A DNA stretch of 64,000 nt from a virus. The stretch lies in the IMG/VR virus record IMGVR_UViG_3300023198_001252, positions 1 through 64,000 of that record; one strand, 5' to 3'. Below, one piece after another: positions 15,763 to 24,224 of this stretch. The stretch's first letter is position 1; each line of letters opens with the position of its first letter. Made by a program: the position numbers and the translations under genes. The notes beneath the pieces are model-generated. The model made no database searches and was not told the origin of the DNA. It was given only the letters and a program-made list of their open reading frames with translations.

Positions 15763-16290
15763 ATGAAAGCACTTAATATACATATACAAAAACTATGCAA
15801 TGCTATACATAGTGAAAAAGAAAGAATTATAAAAAAATATAATATGCAAAATGTTAGATTATATGATTCTGAAATTAAAACAGTATTAAAAGATGATTAT
15901 TCAAATAACCTTGTAAAAACAGATAAAGAAAATAAATTAGTTTTTGGACTGGCAAGACAGATTGTAAAAACTTATAAAGATAGAAAAACAAAAAAGTTCA
16001 CAAGAAAAACAATTAATTACTCTATAAAGATTAATATAGTTTTGCATACTAAAATAAAGAAAATAGAAGGGTATACAAAAAAACAAACAGTTATTTATAG
16101 ATTAGCTCAAACATTATTACATGAATTGGTACATGTTAAATTATTCCAAGAAGGAAATACTACACATACACACGGTGTAGATTTTGAAAAAGCTATGAAG
16201 AATTTAGTAAGTAATGAAGCTGCTATAGTGTATAAAAAATTATACAGCGCTTATAAAATGTATAAATTAAATACATCTTTTATAGTTTAA
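15763..16290 (+). CDS. SprT-like zinc metalloprotease
   Basis: A 175-aa protein with HELVH (HExxH zinc motif, ~residues 126-130) followed ~16 residues later by HGVDFEKAM, whose His would be the third zinc ligand. This is the SprT/WSS1 arrangement. SprT-like proteins act on DNA-bound proteins; in phages the role is unproven. Basic N-terminus. It has its own promoter. Confidence 0.65.
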   Translation: MKALNIHIQKLCNAIHSEKERIIKKYNMQNVRLYDSEIKTVLKDDYSNNLVKTDKENKLVFGLARQIVKTYKDRKTKKFTRKTINYSIKINIVLHTKIKKIEGYTKKQTVIYRLAQTLLHELVHVKLFQEGNTTHTHGVDFEKAMKNLVSNEAAIVYKKLYSAYKMYKLNTSFIV

Positions 16291-16322
16291 TAAAAACTAT
16301 TTAATCTTTTTTAAAATAATAC

Positions 16323-16351
16323 TTGACTTTTTAATTTATAAGTATTATCTT
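16323..16351 (+). promoter_or_regulatory. Early-type promoter
   Basis: TTGACT (16323-16328), 17-bp spacer, TATCTT (16346-16351). The leader after it resembles the other early leaders (AATAAGAACTTGTAA) but lacks the closing palindrome arm. Confidence 0.6.
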
Positions 16352-16373
16352 ATTAATAAGAACTTGTAATTCT

Positions 16374-16442
16374 ATGTATGGATTAGATGATACTAGTTAT
16401 TTTGTAGATTTACACAGAAATGAAAAAGGAGATAGGTTATAA
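16374..16442 (+). CDS. Possible 22-aa leader peptide
   Basis: MYGLDDTSYFVDLHRNEKGD... has no clear SD. It ends in a TAATG overlap with the next gene, so it could couple translation. Weak. Confidence 0.25.
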   Translation: MYGLDDTSYFVDLHRNEKGDRL

Positions 16443-16912
16443 TGATGGATTTAAACGCAACAGATAATAAAAATATTTTAAAATTACAAAAATATAAAGC
16501 AATGGATCATCTTATTTTTGATGGTCGTTCTTTTAAATCATTAGAGAGATTAAAAGAGCATAAATTAGTAAAAATAGAAACAGCATATAATTGTAGTACT
16601 AAAAAGAATATACCTACTTTTTTTGTCACTTTAACAGAGAAAGGACTACAATATAAAAAGTTTCATAAAAATAAAACTATAATAAAATTAAATAAGCTTA
16701 CAGCAGAAGCTGCTGTAAATTGGAGATACTACAAAAGATTTAAAAAGTACGGTCTATATAAAATTATAAACATACTTACAAAAGAAGAGATAAAAGAAAT
16801 AGGTATATATTTTGAATCGAGCAAAAAACTATTTAATCATATAAAATATATTTGGTATAAGAACAGAAAAGGCCTTACTAGTGATAGAAAAGAAAATAAA
16901 GAAATATTCTAA
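16442..16912 (+). CDS. wHTH protein with IS-derived C-terminus
   Basis: A 156-aa 16442-frame. Residues ~10-80 read as a winged helix (FKSLERLKEHKLVKIETAYN...FFVTLTEKGLQYKKF), the rest is basic and helical. The last ~15 residues fall where tnpB sequence begins in another frame, so the natural C-terminus has been replaced by the insertion. AGGAG lies 10 nt upstream; a second ATG follows at 16445. Confidence 0.55.
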   Translation: MMDLNATDNKNILKLQKYKAMDHLIFDGRSFKSLERLKEHKLVKIETAYNCSTKKNIPTFFVTLTEKGLQYKKFHKNKTIIKLNKLTAEAAVNWRYYKRFKKYGLYKIINILTKEEIKEIGIYFESSKKLFNHIKYIWYKNRKGLTSDRKENKEIF

Positions 16913-17484
16913 AATATTTGCAAGAAAACAAAAAGACAGTAAAAGGAGAGAAAAGTTTAGGGTAAAACTAGCAAGACTTTATGAGTATAAGAATAATTTT
17001 TTAAATCATTTTCATTGGAATTTAGTACACAAACTGACTAGTGAGAACAAAGCTATATCAATTGAAAATTTAAATATTTCAGGGATGATTAAAAATAAAA
17101 GGCTATCACACTCTATTCATTATTCTAATTTTGGAGGTTTTATTGATAAATTAGAACAAAAAGCGAATGACTATGATACAATTATTTATAAAGTTGGTAG
17201 ATTTTATCCAAGCTCAAAATTATGTTCAAAATGCGGAAATAAAAAAGATGATTTAAAATTATCGGATAGAATATATTTTTGTGACTGTGGGTTAGAAATT
17301 GATAGAGATTTAAATGCGTCTATAAATATTTGTAATGAATATTTTAAAAATAATTCGGTGGAGTACATCGAATACAATCATGGAGAAACAATAAATCCTT
17401 GTAAAATTATTTATAATTTTTCAGGTAGTTTTAGTGAAGTGATTACCGAAAGTTTTAACATTTGTTAAAACTTTTAGATACTAT
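16881..17484 (+). pseudogene. tnpB: 5'-truncated tnpB (IS605 family) with right end
   Basis: Coding part ends at 17468; 195 residues remain of a ~370-aa nuclease. Present: basic helix (SKIFARKQKDSKRREKFR), RuvC-II Glu (AISIENLNISG), zinc finger (CSKCG...CDCG) and RuvC-III Asp (GLEIDRDLNASINI). Missing: N-terminus and RuvC-I. The last ~210 bp are nearly identical to the two MITEs, so this is the related longer remnant. The right end AACTTTTAGATACTAT stops just before the SD of the next gene. Confidence 0.8.
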
Positions 17485-17495
17485 GAGGAAATATA

Positions 17496-17777
17496 ATGAC
17501 TATAAAAGAGTTTATAAATAAAGATAAAACAACTAAAAAAGATATTAGCAGTTTAAGAAATCATTTAAACTCAGTGCATCCTATTGATAATGTACAAAAT
17601 AAAACACATAGTAAATGGAATAGAGATACATATTCCTTTACTGTTAATAACAAAGATTTTAGTTTTTGTGAATATATAAAAAAAGATAATTACGCTACAT
17701 TCATTCATTGTACTATGTTTTGTAAATATACGGCTTACATTTTTGATGTAAGTAAAAAAATAAAATTAAAAAAGTAA
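17496..17777 (+). CDS. Hypothetical protein, 93 aa
   Basis: MTIKEFINKDKTTKKDISSL...: soluble, basic, with His/Cys-containing segments (TFIHCTMFCKYTAYIF). SD GAGGAAA is immediately downstream of the tnpB remnant. Followed by a strong terminator. Unknown. Confidence 0.55.
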   Translation: MTIKEFINKDKTTKKDISSLRNHLNSVHPIDNVQNKTHSKWNRDTYSFTVNNKDFSFCEYIKKDNYATFIHCTMFCKYTAYIFDVSKKIKLKK

Positions 17778-17791
17778 ATATATAACTCCTT

Positions 17792-17839
17792 GAGTTTGGT
17801 ATAAACCCCATAATTTTATATATGCCAAACTCTTTTTTT
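17792..17839 (+). terminator. Rho-independent terminator
   Basis: GAGTTTGG (17792-17799) pairs with CCAAACTC (17825-17832), extended by further A-T pairs, and is followed by seven Ts. Confidence 0.85.
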
Positions 17840-17877
17840 ATTTTTATGGAAATTGAAAAGTATTAAGGGTGGATATT

Positions 17878-18349
17878 ATGCAATTGAAGATTATACATGA
17901 TGGAAAATATGAAATAAGTAATACAGGTAGAATATTTAGTATTATAGGAAATAGAAAAGAATTAAAGCAACGTATTAGAAGTACAAAAAATCACTATAAA
18001 TGCGTTTCTGTATACATTAAAAAAAATGTATACAATCTATATACATAGATTAGTTGCTATGGCTTTTATACCTAATCCAAATAATTATCCTCAAGTAAAC
18101 CATAAGGATGGAGATAAAAGTAATAATAATGTAAGTAACCTTGAATGGTGTAATAATCAACAAAATAGTATATATGCAAGAGATAATGGATTAAAACCTA
18201 AAGTATGTAAAATAAATATGGAAATAGCCAATAAGATTAGAGAGTTATATAAAACAGGTGAATATTCTCAAAAAGAATTAGGGAAAAGATACCGTATAAA
18301 ACAAAATACTATTAGTTTAATTGTACGCAATAAAAGATGGAAAATATAA
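17878..18349 (+). pseudogene. HNH homing endonuclease with frameshift
   Basis: The first 51 codons (MQLKIIHDGKYEISNTGRIF..., NUMOD4-like) end at a stop. The rest (HRLVAMAFIPNP, VNHKDGDKSNNN, NLEWC, then an HTH) continues in the +1 frame from an A8 run at ~18018-18025. With seven As the frames would join. It is paralogous to 14307-14771. Either an inactivating indel or a site of transcriptional slippage. Confidence 0.7.
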
Positions 18350-18386
18350 ATAGATATTACATAAACACATATAAAGGAGTAATAAA

Positions 18387-19211
18387 ATGAAATTAAAACC
18401 AATAATCAAATGTCCCGGAGGAAAAACCAAGCTACTAGATACTCTACTCTCTATGATTCCTGAACATACAAGATATGTTGAACCATTTATAGGGGGCGGT
18501 GCTCTATTTTTTGCACTACAACCCGAAGAAGCTTTAATCGCTGATGTTAGTCAGCAATTAATAAATGTGTATGAACAAATTAAGCACAATGTTGAATCCC
18601 TTATTATACTATTAAGAAATCATAGGGAATCACACTCTAAGGAACACTATTACACAGTAAGAAAAGAGGATAAATCACCAATGTTTCAAAGATTACCCTA
18701 TGGAGTAGATAAGGCTGCCCGTTATATATACTTGAATAAAACTTGTTTTAATGGTTTAATTCGGGTAAACAAATCAAATCAGTTTAACGTTCCAATGGGT
18801 GCTTATACACACCCTAGAATATTAGATAAAGAAATGTTATTGGCTATTTCAGAATATTTAAATAACAATAATATTAAAATTAAAGCTACTGGTTTTACAA
18901 ATATTTTTAATAATTTAGGAAAGGGGGATTTTTGTTATCTAGATCCCCCTTACCATTCAATATCGGAGACTAGTAATTTTACTGCATATACAGTGAAAGG
19001 TTTTACACTTACAGATCATATCCGATTGAAACTAGAATGTGATAAATTAACTAAAAAAAATGTCAAATGGGTACTTAGTAATTCCTATTGTAAAACTACA
19101 TTAGACTTATGGAAAGATTATGAAATTATTGAAGTTTTTGAAAAAAGAAATATAGCTGCAAATGTGAAGAGCAGAAAAAACATAAAAGAAATATTAGTAA
19201 AGAATTTTTAA
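18387..19211 (+). CDS. D12-class adenine-N6 DNA methyltransferase (Dam-like)
   Basis: A 274-aa protein. CPGGKTKLL and VEPFIGGGALFF form the SAM-binding motif, and YLDPPYHS is the catalytic DPPY. Order and length fit Dam/DpnM-type enzymes that methylate GATC or similar sites. SD AAAGGAG. It would modify phage DNA, perhaps against host restriction. Target site not determinable here. Confidence 0.85.
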   Translation: MKLKPIIKCPGGKTKLLDTLLSMIPEHTRYVEPFIGGGALFFALQPEEALIADVSQQLINVYEQIKHNVESLIILLRNHRESHSKEHYYTVRKEDKSPMFQRLPYGVDKAARYIYLNKTCFNGLIRVNKSNQFNVPMGAYTHPRILDKEMLLAISEYLNNNNIKIKATGFTNIFNNLGKGDFCYLDPPYHSISETSNFTAYTVKGFTLTDHIRLKLECDKLTKKNVKWVLSNSYCKTTLDLWKDYEIIEVFEKRNIAANVKSRKNIKEILVKNF

Positions 19212-19229
19212 AATTAAAGGAAGATGATT

Positions 19230-19310
19230 ATGGTACAAAAAGAAAAAGATTTAATAATTAGAAAATTAAAAGTAATAGATCTTTTTATAACTAAAAGTTA
19301 TAACTTTTAG
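19230..19310 (+). pseudogene. Short ORF cut by MITE insertion
   Basis: MVQKEKDLIIRKLKVIDLF... runs 26 codons after SD AAGGAAG and ends at the TAG created at the left edge of MITE copy 2. Probably the 5' remnant of an interrupted gene. Confidence 0.35.
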
Positions 19311-19629
19311 TATGAAGTAGATTGAACAAAAGTATTGCCTTTTACTACAAATAGGAATATCATATATAAATATGAGAAAGAAAATATCAACTTATGCAAA
19401 AGAAAACAATTTATCTTATATTTTTGTGACTGTGGGTTAGAAATTGATAGAGATTTAAATGCGTCTATAAATATTTGTAATGAATATTTTAAAAATAATT
19501 CGGTGGAGTACATCGAATACAATCATGGAGAAACAATAAATCCTTGTAAAATTATTTATAATTTTTCAGGTAGTTTTAGTGAAGTGATTACCGAAAGTAT
19601 TAACATTTGTTAAAACTTTTAGATACTAT
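19309..19629 (+). mobile_element. MITE-like IS605 derivative, copy 2
   Basis: About 321 bp, same ends and same internal deletion junction as copy 1. It differs by a small indel and substitutions ~30-45 bp from the left end. Its ORF (19335-19613) again keeps only the RuvC-III/zinc-finger tail of TnpB. Confidence 0.75.
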
Positions 19630-19677
19630 GATCTGATTTTAATAAAAAATTAAAAGTGACTAAAGGAGTAAAAGAGA

Positions 19678-20409
19678 ATGTCTGGATTTAACAAAGGAAA
19701 AGAAAATAATTACCATGATAATAGAAAAGAAAATAGAATATTTACACCGGAAATAGTAGCAAAAAGAATACATACTATTATAGCTGATATTTATCCTGAA
19801 ATATTAATAAATAGAAAAAACATATTAGATATGTGTTGTGGTAATTGGAACTTATCCAAATGGTTTATTTATAATAGTATTTTTGGTATAGATATTGTGC
19901 AGCCATATAAAAAGATAAGAAATAGTAAATTTATATTATCTGACTATTTAAAAGATGATAGAAAAGATAAAAGGGATTACACTTTAATTATGTGTAATCC
20001 ACCATTTAATAATAAAGAAAAAGGTAGTAAGTTATTACTACCTTTTGAATTTCTAAAAAAAATATTAAATGATTTCCCTGATAAACCTTTAGTACTTTTT
20101 GCACCACATGGACTTTTAAACAATAATGAGATATTTGGAAAAAAGTATAAACAAAAAGTAGAAGACGCAAAAAATGATAATGAGCTACCACGCTATAAAT
20201 GGATGCAAAAAAATATACATAAATTAAACAGTATGTTAATTTTACCTAAAGATGCATTTGTAGAAAATAGATATATGGGAACGGTTGTAAAAAAAGATAA
20301 AGAAACAGGTGCTATAATTAGTGAAAAAGAAGTTGAAAAAGGAATACTTGTACATAGTTTTGTTACTTTCTGGAATATGCCAAAATTAGAGTCTTTTTAC
20401 ACTCTTTGA
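19678..20409 (+). CDS. Adenine-specific DNA methyltransferase
   Basis: A 243-aa protein. The SAM motif ILDMCCGNWNLSKWF is followed by IFGIDIVQPY (acidic binding loop) and the catalytic NPPF in LIMCNPPFNNKEK. This is the gamma-type order seen in phage N6-adenine enzymes. It lies between Dam and a third methyltransferase. No specificity subunit nearby. Confidence 0.75.
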   Translation: MSGFNKGKENNYHDNRKENRIFTPEIVAKRIHTIIADIYPEILINRKNILDMCCGNWNLSKWFIYNSIFGIDIVQPYKKIRNSKFILSDYLKDDRKDKRDYTLIMCNPPFNNKEKGSKLLLPFEFLKKILNDFPDKPLVLFAPHGLLNNNEIFGKKYKQKVEDAKNDNELPRYKWMQKNIHKLNSMLILPKDAFVENRYMGTVVKKDKETGAIISEKEVEKGILVHSFVTFWNMPKLESFYTL

Positions 20410-20488
20410 TTATGGGTATGTTTTTTATATGTGTATTGCAGGAAGATGCTATTTTAAACGTCTGAAAGGTAATTGAAAAGGATAAAGA

Positions 20489-20659
20489 ATGTTAGAAAAT
20501 ATTATATCTATAATAAAAAGAAATCCTGAAAAAATAATCCCTACAATATACATTATTATGAGTATTGCTAGTGCTTTTATATATTTTAGAAAAAAAGATT
20601 ATAAACATGGCATATATTGGATAGCAGCAGCAGTTATCACATGGAGTGTTACCTACTGA
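20489..20659 (+). CDS. Two-helix small membrane protein (holin-like topology)
   Basis: A 56-aa protein with two hydrophobic segments (IIPTIYIIMSIASAFIYF and IYWIAAAVITWSVTY) joined by a charged turn (RKKDYKHG). SD AAGGA. Topology fits a class II holin, but location in the early module argues for another membrane role. Confidence 0.5.
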   Translation: MLENIISIIKRNPEKIIPTIYIIMSIASAFIYFRKKDYKHGIYWIAAAVITWSVTY

Positions 20660-20677
20660 TACTATTTTAAATAATAC

Positions 20678-20706
20678 TTGACTTTTTAAGTTATCTTTAT
20701 TATATT
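20678..20706 (+). promoter_or_regulatory. Early-type promoter
   Basis: TTGACT (20678-20683), 17-bp spacer, TATATT (20701-20706), preceded by the usual AAATAATAC. Confidence 0.75.
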
Positions 20707-20738
20707 TTAAATATAAGATTGTTAAAAAGGAGAGTATT

Positions 20739-21062
20739 ATGATAGAATTAATAACACCTTATAAAAATATTCCTTTAACAGAATTAGAGCATAAAATTAA
20801 TGATATTATTACAGGACTTAATAGTAATAAGTATACTGTAACACATGATGAGGATGATATAATTATTTTTATCACAAAAACAATAGATTTTGAAGATATG
20901 TTAGAATTTATTAAATATGCTAGTATAGTACAAAACTATTTAGAAAATATAGTAGATGATAAAATTGAAGCATTCACTGTAGTAATAGAAGATTCTACAT
21001 ATAAAATAACAGGATCATTTTATGAAAACAAAGATGCTACATTTTATGTACAAGGGGAATAA
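20739..21062 (+). CDS. Hypothetical protein, 107 aa
   Basis: Acidic alpha/beta protein (MIELITPYKNIPLTELEHKI...), SD AAGGAG. Its stop abuts the start of the large methyltransferase, so it may be a partner. Unknown. Confidence 0.6.
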   Translation: MIELITPYKNIPLTELEHKINDIITGLNSNKYTVTHDEDDIIIFITKTIDFEDMLEFIKYASIVQNYLENIVDDKIEAFTVVIEDSTYKITGSFYENKDATFYVQGE

Positions 21063-22772
21063 ATGAAAACAGATACAAAGAATATTTTAGCAGAATTAAA
21101 AGAAAAAGGGGAGGATCATGAGTTTTACCCATCGACTGATGCAATTATAAAAACTTTATTTGAATCCATTTTAAAAATAGAAAATAAATGGGGTAATCAT
21201 AAAAGTATAGATTCAATATTAGATATTGGAGCCGGCGATGGTCGTGTTTTAAATAGACTTTCAGAAATTAGAAATATAGAAAAAGAAAGACTAATAGAAT
21301 TAGAGAAAGATACGGAAAATAAAGATACATTTAGATTAAGAGAAATCGAAGATTTTAAATTTACAAAATATGCCATTGAAAAATCAAAAGTACTTATTGA
21401 TTCTATGAGTAATGATATTTATATCATTGGTACAGATTTTATGAAACAAACTCTTATCGATAAAGATGTTTCAATTACTTTTTCTAATCCTCCATATTCT
21501 CAATATGTTGAATGGACTGAAAAAATATTAAAAGAAACTAATTCCGAATTTGTATATCTTGTTATTCCTCAAAGATGGAAAGATAACAAAATAATAAAAT
21601 ACATTTTAGAAAAGAGAGAGATAGAATTTGAAATATTAGGTGATTTTGATTTTCTTAATTCTGTAGATAGAAAAGCTCGTGCAAAGGTAAATCTTATAAA
21701 ATTCACAATTGAAAAAGGTTATAAGAATGGTACATCTTTTGATATATGGTTTAATGAGCATTTTGCAATAAAGGAAAATGATTCTACTTATGAACGGCAA
21801 GATATCAAAAAAGAAAGAATAAAAAACAGTCTATTATCTAAAAAAAATGTAATAAATGAATTAGTTATTATGTATGATGAAGAATTAAATAATTTATTGA
21901 GTAATTATAAAAAATTACAGGAATTAGATCCTGTATTATTTGAAGAATTAGGATTAGATATAAATAAAATAAAAAAAGGATTGAAAGTAAAAATAGAAGG
22001 ACTTAAAAAGTTTTATTGGTCAATGTCTTTTGATTTATTAGAGCCTATTACAAATAGACTAACAAGAAAATGTAGAAGGTATCTTATAGATGATTTATTT
22101 AAGCGTACCAATATAGATTTTACTGAAAGTAATATTTATGCTGTTATTATTTGGGTTATTAAAAATGCAAATACATATTTTGATGACCAGATATTAGAAA
22201 TCTATGATAGTTTTGTAGATAAAAAAAATATTATTGCATACAAATCAAATCAAAGATTTATAGCTGATGAATGGCGGTATATTGACCAAAATTTTAGTCG
22301 ATGGCAAAATGATAAAATAACACATTATAAATTAGACTACAGATTAATCACAACTCTTTATAATAATTTTCCTTATAATGATTATGATAAAATAAATAAT
22401 TTAAATAAAAATACTTATGGGTTTATAAAGGATATTTTAGCAGTCGCTAAAAATCTAGGGGTTAATATTAATAAAAATACATTAGATAATACTATTTGGG
22501 GACATAGAAAAAGTGTTGATATAAAAGACAATAAAGGAGATATTTTTGTAAATATAAGAGTTTATTCAGCAACAGTACATTTTAAATTTTCTCAAGAGTT
22601 CATGATGAAATTAAATATAGAAGCTGCACGACTTAAAGGCTGGGTAAAATCCCCTAAAGAAGCATCAGAGGAAATTGAAATACCTTTAGAAAAAGTTGAA
22701 AAGATATATAAAAAGAATTTACAATTACCATTAAATAATAAAATATTATTAGAATATAAGGAAAATGAATGA
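21063..22772 (+). CDS. Large class I SAM methyltransferase (DUF4942-like)
   Basis: A 569-aa protein. The N-terminus has a phage-type HEFYPSTDAIIKT, SAM motif ILDIGAGDGRVL and catalytic TFSNPPYSQYVEW. The C-terminal ~330 residues (mostly helical, with DEWRYIDQNFSRWQNDK) recall DUF4942-type phage methyltransferases and may recognise DNA. Predicted adenine-N6 modification. Third methyltransferase in 5 kb. Confidence 0.75.
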   Translation: MKTDTKNILAELKEKGEDHEFYPSTDAIIKTLFESILKIENKWGNHKSIDSILDIGAGDGRVLNRLSEIRNIEKERLIELEKDTENKDTFRLREIEDFKFTKYAIEKSKVLIDSMSNDIYIIGTDFMKQTLIDKDVSITFSNPPYSQYVEWTEKILKETNSEFVYLVIPQRWKDNKIIKYILEKREIEFEILGDFDFLNSVDRKARAKVNLIKFTIEKGYKNGTSFDIWFNEHFAIKENDSTYERQDIKKERIKNSLLSKKNVINELVIMYDEELNNLLSNYKKLQELDPVLFEELGLDINKIKKGLKVKIEGLKKFYWSMSFDLLEPITNRLTRKCRRYLIDDLFKRTNIDFTESNIYAVIIWVIKNANTYFDDQILEIYDSFVDKKNIIAYKSNQRFIADEWRYIDQNFSRWQNDKITHYKLDYRLITTLYNNFPYNDYDKINNLNKNTYGFIKDILAVAKNLGVNINKNTLDNTIWGHRKSVDIKDNKGDIFVNIRVYSATVHFKFSQEFMMKLNIEAARLKGWVKSPKEASEEIEIPLEKVEKIYKKNLQLPLNNKILLEYKENE

Positions 22773-23002
22773 AAGAATATAAAAATGCAAAATTAAAATT
22801 TTATGTTACAATGGGAACTATTGATTTTATTAAAGAGCTTAGGGAATTTATAAGAGAAAACAATATTGGGAAAATTTCTAATGATAGTGAGTGGATAGAA
22901 ATAATAGCAAATTCCAGGAAGCATCGAGAATTGATACAAAATATAATAGATAAAATGTATAGAGATACAGAGGCAAGCAAAAAAAAGAATAAGTATAAAT
23001 AA
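22769..23002 (+). CDS. Hypothetical protein, 77 aa
   Basis: Basic, helical (MKEYKNAKLKFYVTMGTIDF...), ATGA overlap with the methyltransferase, so translation is coupled. Possible accessory to it. Unknown. Confidence 0.6.
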   Translation: MKEYKNAKLKFYVTMGTIDFIKELREFIRENNIGKISNDSEWIEIIANSRKHRELIQNIIDKMYRDTEASKKKNKYK

Positions 23003-23055
23003 AAAATACTATTTTATTATAATTAAAATATTTTTAATTTATTTTTAAAAAACAC

Positions 23056-23084
23056 TTGACTTTTTAATTTTAATGTATTATATT
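23056..23084 (+). promoter_or_regulatory. Early-type promoter
   Basis: TTGACT (23056-23061), 17-bp spacer, TATATT (23079-23084). The sequence from here to the SD is almost the same as at 11901-11980. Confidence 0.8.
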
Positions 23085-23094
23085 ATTAATAAGA

Positions 23095-23114
23095 GCTTGT
23101 AAGGGGTTACAAGC
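23095..23114 (+). promoter_or_regulatory. 5' leader palindrome, second copy
   Basis: The 20-bp inverted repeat of 11943-11962, unchanged, at the same distance from the promoter. Confidence 0.6.
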
Positions 23115-23139
23115 AATAAAAACTTAAAGGAGTTACAAT

Positions 23140-23406
23140 ATGACTAAAGAATTATTTTTAGAGAGACTTAATGTAGTACAGGAAAGTACAGGCCATGCTA
23201 AAAAAGAAATATTTGCTACGATAACTAATCAGGGCACAATTACTGTATACCATTTAACAAATAGTACAATTTCAAATTCTCCAATAATTGAAGAATGGAA
23301 ATTAGAAAAAAATCATAATTTAGATTTTGAGAAAGTGAATTCTTGGAATAAAGAATGGAGAAATATAAAAGTGCCCACCTATTATTCAACTGTTTTTGGT
23401 TTCTAA
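23140..23406 (+). CDS. Hypothetical protein, 88 aa
   Basis: MTKELFLERLNVVQESTGHA...: last full plus-strand gene of the module, SD AAAGGAG. Small alpha/beta protein with a Trp-rich tail (VNSWNKEWRNIKVP). Unknown. Confidence 0.6.
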   Translation: MTKELFLERLNVVQESTGHAKKEIFATITNQGTITVYHLTNSTISNSPIIEEWKLEKNHNLDFEKVNSWNKEWRNIKVPTYYSTVFGF

Positions 23407-23433
23407 GAAATAAAACTTAAAAGGAGTTAAGAT

Positions 23434-23457
23434 ATGAAAACAACAATATTTAAATAA
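23434..23457 (+). CDS. Minimal ORF MKTTIFK
   Basis: Seven codons after an excellent SD (AAAAGGAG), ending inside a perfect 28-bp palindrome (23444-23471) and followed by a terminator. It may be a leader/attenuation device or the stub of a deleted gene. Confidence 0.3.
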   Translation: MKTTIFK

Positions 23458-23471
23458 TTATTTAAATATTG
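23444..23471. repeat. Perfect 28-bp AT-only palindrome
   Basis: CAATATTTAAATAA followed by its exact reverse complement. It could form a cruciform or mRNA hairpin that encloses the stop of the MKTTIFK ORF. Confidence 0.7.
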
Positions 23472-23482
23472 TAATACATAAA

Positions 23483-23510
23483 AAGGAAGGTATAAAAGCC
23501 TTCCTTTTCT
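23483..23510 (+). terminator. Rho-independent terminator of plus-strand module
   Basis: AAGGAAGG (23483-23490), 8-nt loop, CCTTCCTT (23499-23506), then TTCT. It ends the early module. Confidence 0.75.
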
Positions 23511-23532
23511 TATATCAACTGTCGTTTTAAAA

Positions 23533-23554
23533 CCCCCAGATTCATCCGTGGGGA
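23533..23554 (-). terminator. Hairpin ending the minus-strand operon
   Basis: CCCCA / TGGGG stem around CGGATGAATC, followed on the minus strand by GTTTT. It works as a terminator for the operon ending at 23558. The motif also resembles hairpins at ends of IS605 elements (from memory), so a relic IS end is possible. Confidence 0.5.
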
Positions 23555-23557
23555 GTG

Positions 23558-23878
23558 TCAATTAATCTCAGTATTCTTAAAATAATATTGTAAGATCTTA
23601 TGTGCTAAACCACTAAAACTCCAATTTATCAATACTTGTTTAATGTAATTCAATATAGAACAGTCTTTTTCTATCAATAAAAAAACAATAGAAACTAAAA
23701 AAGAAATAGATAATGGTATTACTATTATAATTAATAATTTTTTAAACTTTTCTTTTAGTCTTTCTAAAGGTAGAGCATTTTTTAACATTGCTGTACTAAA
23801 ATATACTATTAGTATTGTAACAACATTTACACCTCCAAATTCTTTTAAAAAAATAAATAAATTCTTAATCCATTCCAT
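23558..23878 (-). CDS. Small membrane protein, holin candidate
   Basis: A 106-aa protein with three hydrophobic stretches (VNVVTILIVYFSTAML, LLIIIVIPLSISFLVSIVFLL, and a weaker C-terminal one) and a charged tail. Last gene of the late operon after the tail-fibre genes, where holins usually sit. No endolysin is adjacent. Overlaps the receiver gene by 14 nt. Confidence 0.5.
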   Translation of the reverse strand: MEWIKNLFIFLKEFGGVNVVTILIVYFSTAMLKNALPLERLKEKFKKLLIIIVIPLSISFLVSIVFLLIEKDCSILNYIKQVLINWSFSGLAHKILQYYFKNTEIN

Positions 23879-24224
23879 TTAGAACCTCCTGTATAGTTGC
23901 AAGTAGTATGCTTTTTTGTATTGGCTTTAATAACATTTTATTAAAGTAGTTTTTATGCTTGTTTGAATTAAATTCAAACATATCACTATATCCAGTAATC
24001 AGTATTATTTTTTGATTTTCCTTTTGTTTTTTAATAATTTTTGCAATGTCTAAACCATTTACTTTTTCTAGTTTCATATCCAAAATAATCAAATCAAAAT
24101 TATTATTTATAATGTTATTTTTGAACTCTGTAAATACATAGCAATCATATATTTTTTTTAGTTGTTGTTCTATTACTTTTAGTATTTTTTTATTATTATC
24201 AATGATCGCAATTTTATTTTTCAT
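23865..24224 (-). CDS. Stand-alone response-regulator receiver domain
   Basis: A 119-aa CheY-like protein. Acidic pocket IIDNN (Asp9; the usual second acid is Asn), phosphoacceptor Asp49 in LIILDMKLEKVNGLD, Thr77 in ILITGYS and Lys100-Pro101 in LLKPI. All core phosphorylation residues are present and there is no output domain. It is translationally coupled on both sides to membrane proteins in the late operon. Phage-encoded receivers are unusual; function unknown. Confidence 0.75.
   Translation of the reverse strand: MKNKIAIIDNNKKILKVIEQQLKKIYDCYVFTEFKNNIINNNFDLIILDMKLEKVNGLDIAKIIKKQKENQKIILITGYSDMFEFNSNKHKNYFNKMLLKPIQKSILLATIQEVLNGMD

Noticed and set aside
20412-20465. 17-codon ORF MGMFFICVLQEDAILNV
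   Set aside because: No SD and poor composition; probably spacer between two genes.
23533-23554. Intact IS605 right end
   Set aside because: No transposase or left end nearby; the hairpin is explained by termination of the minus-strand operon.
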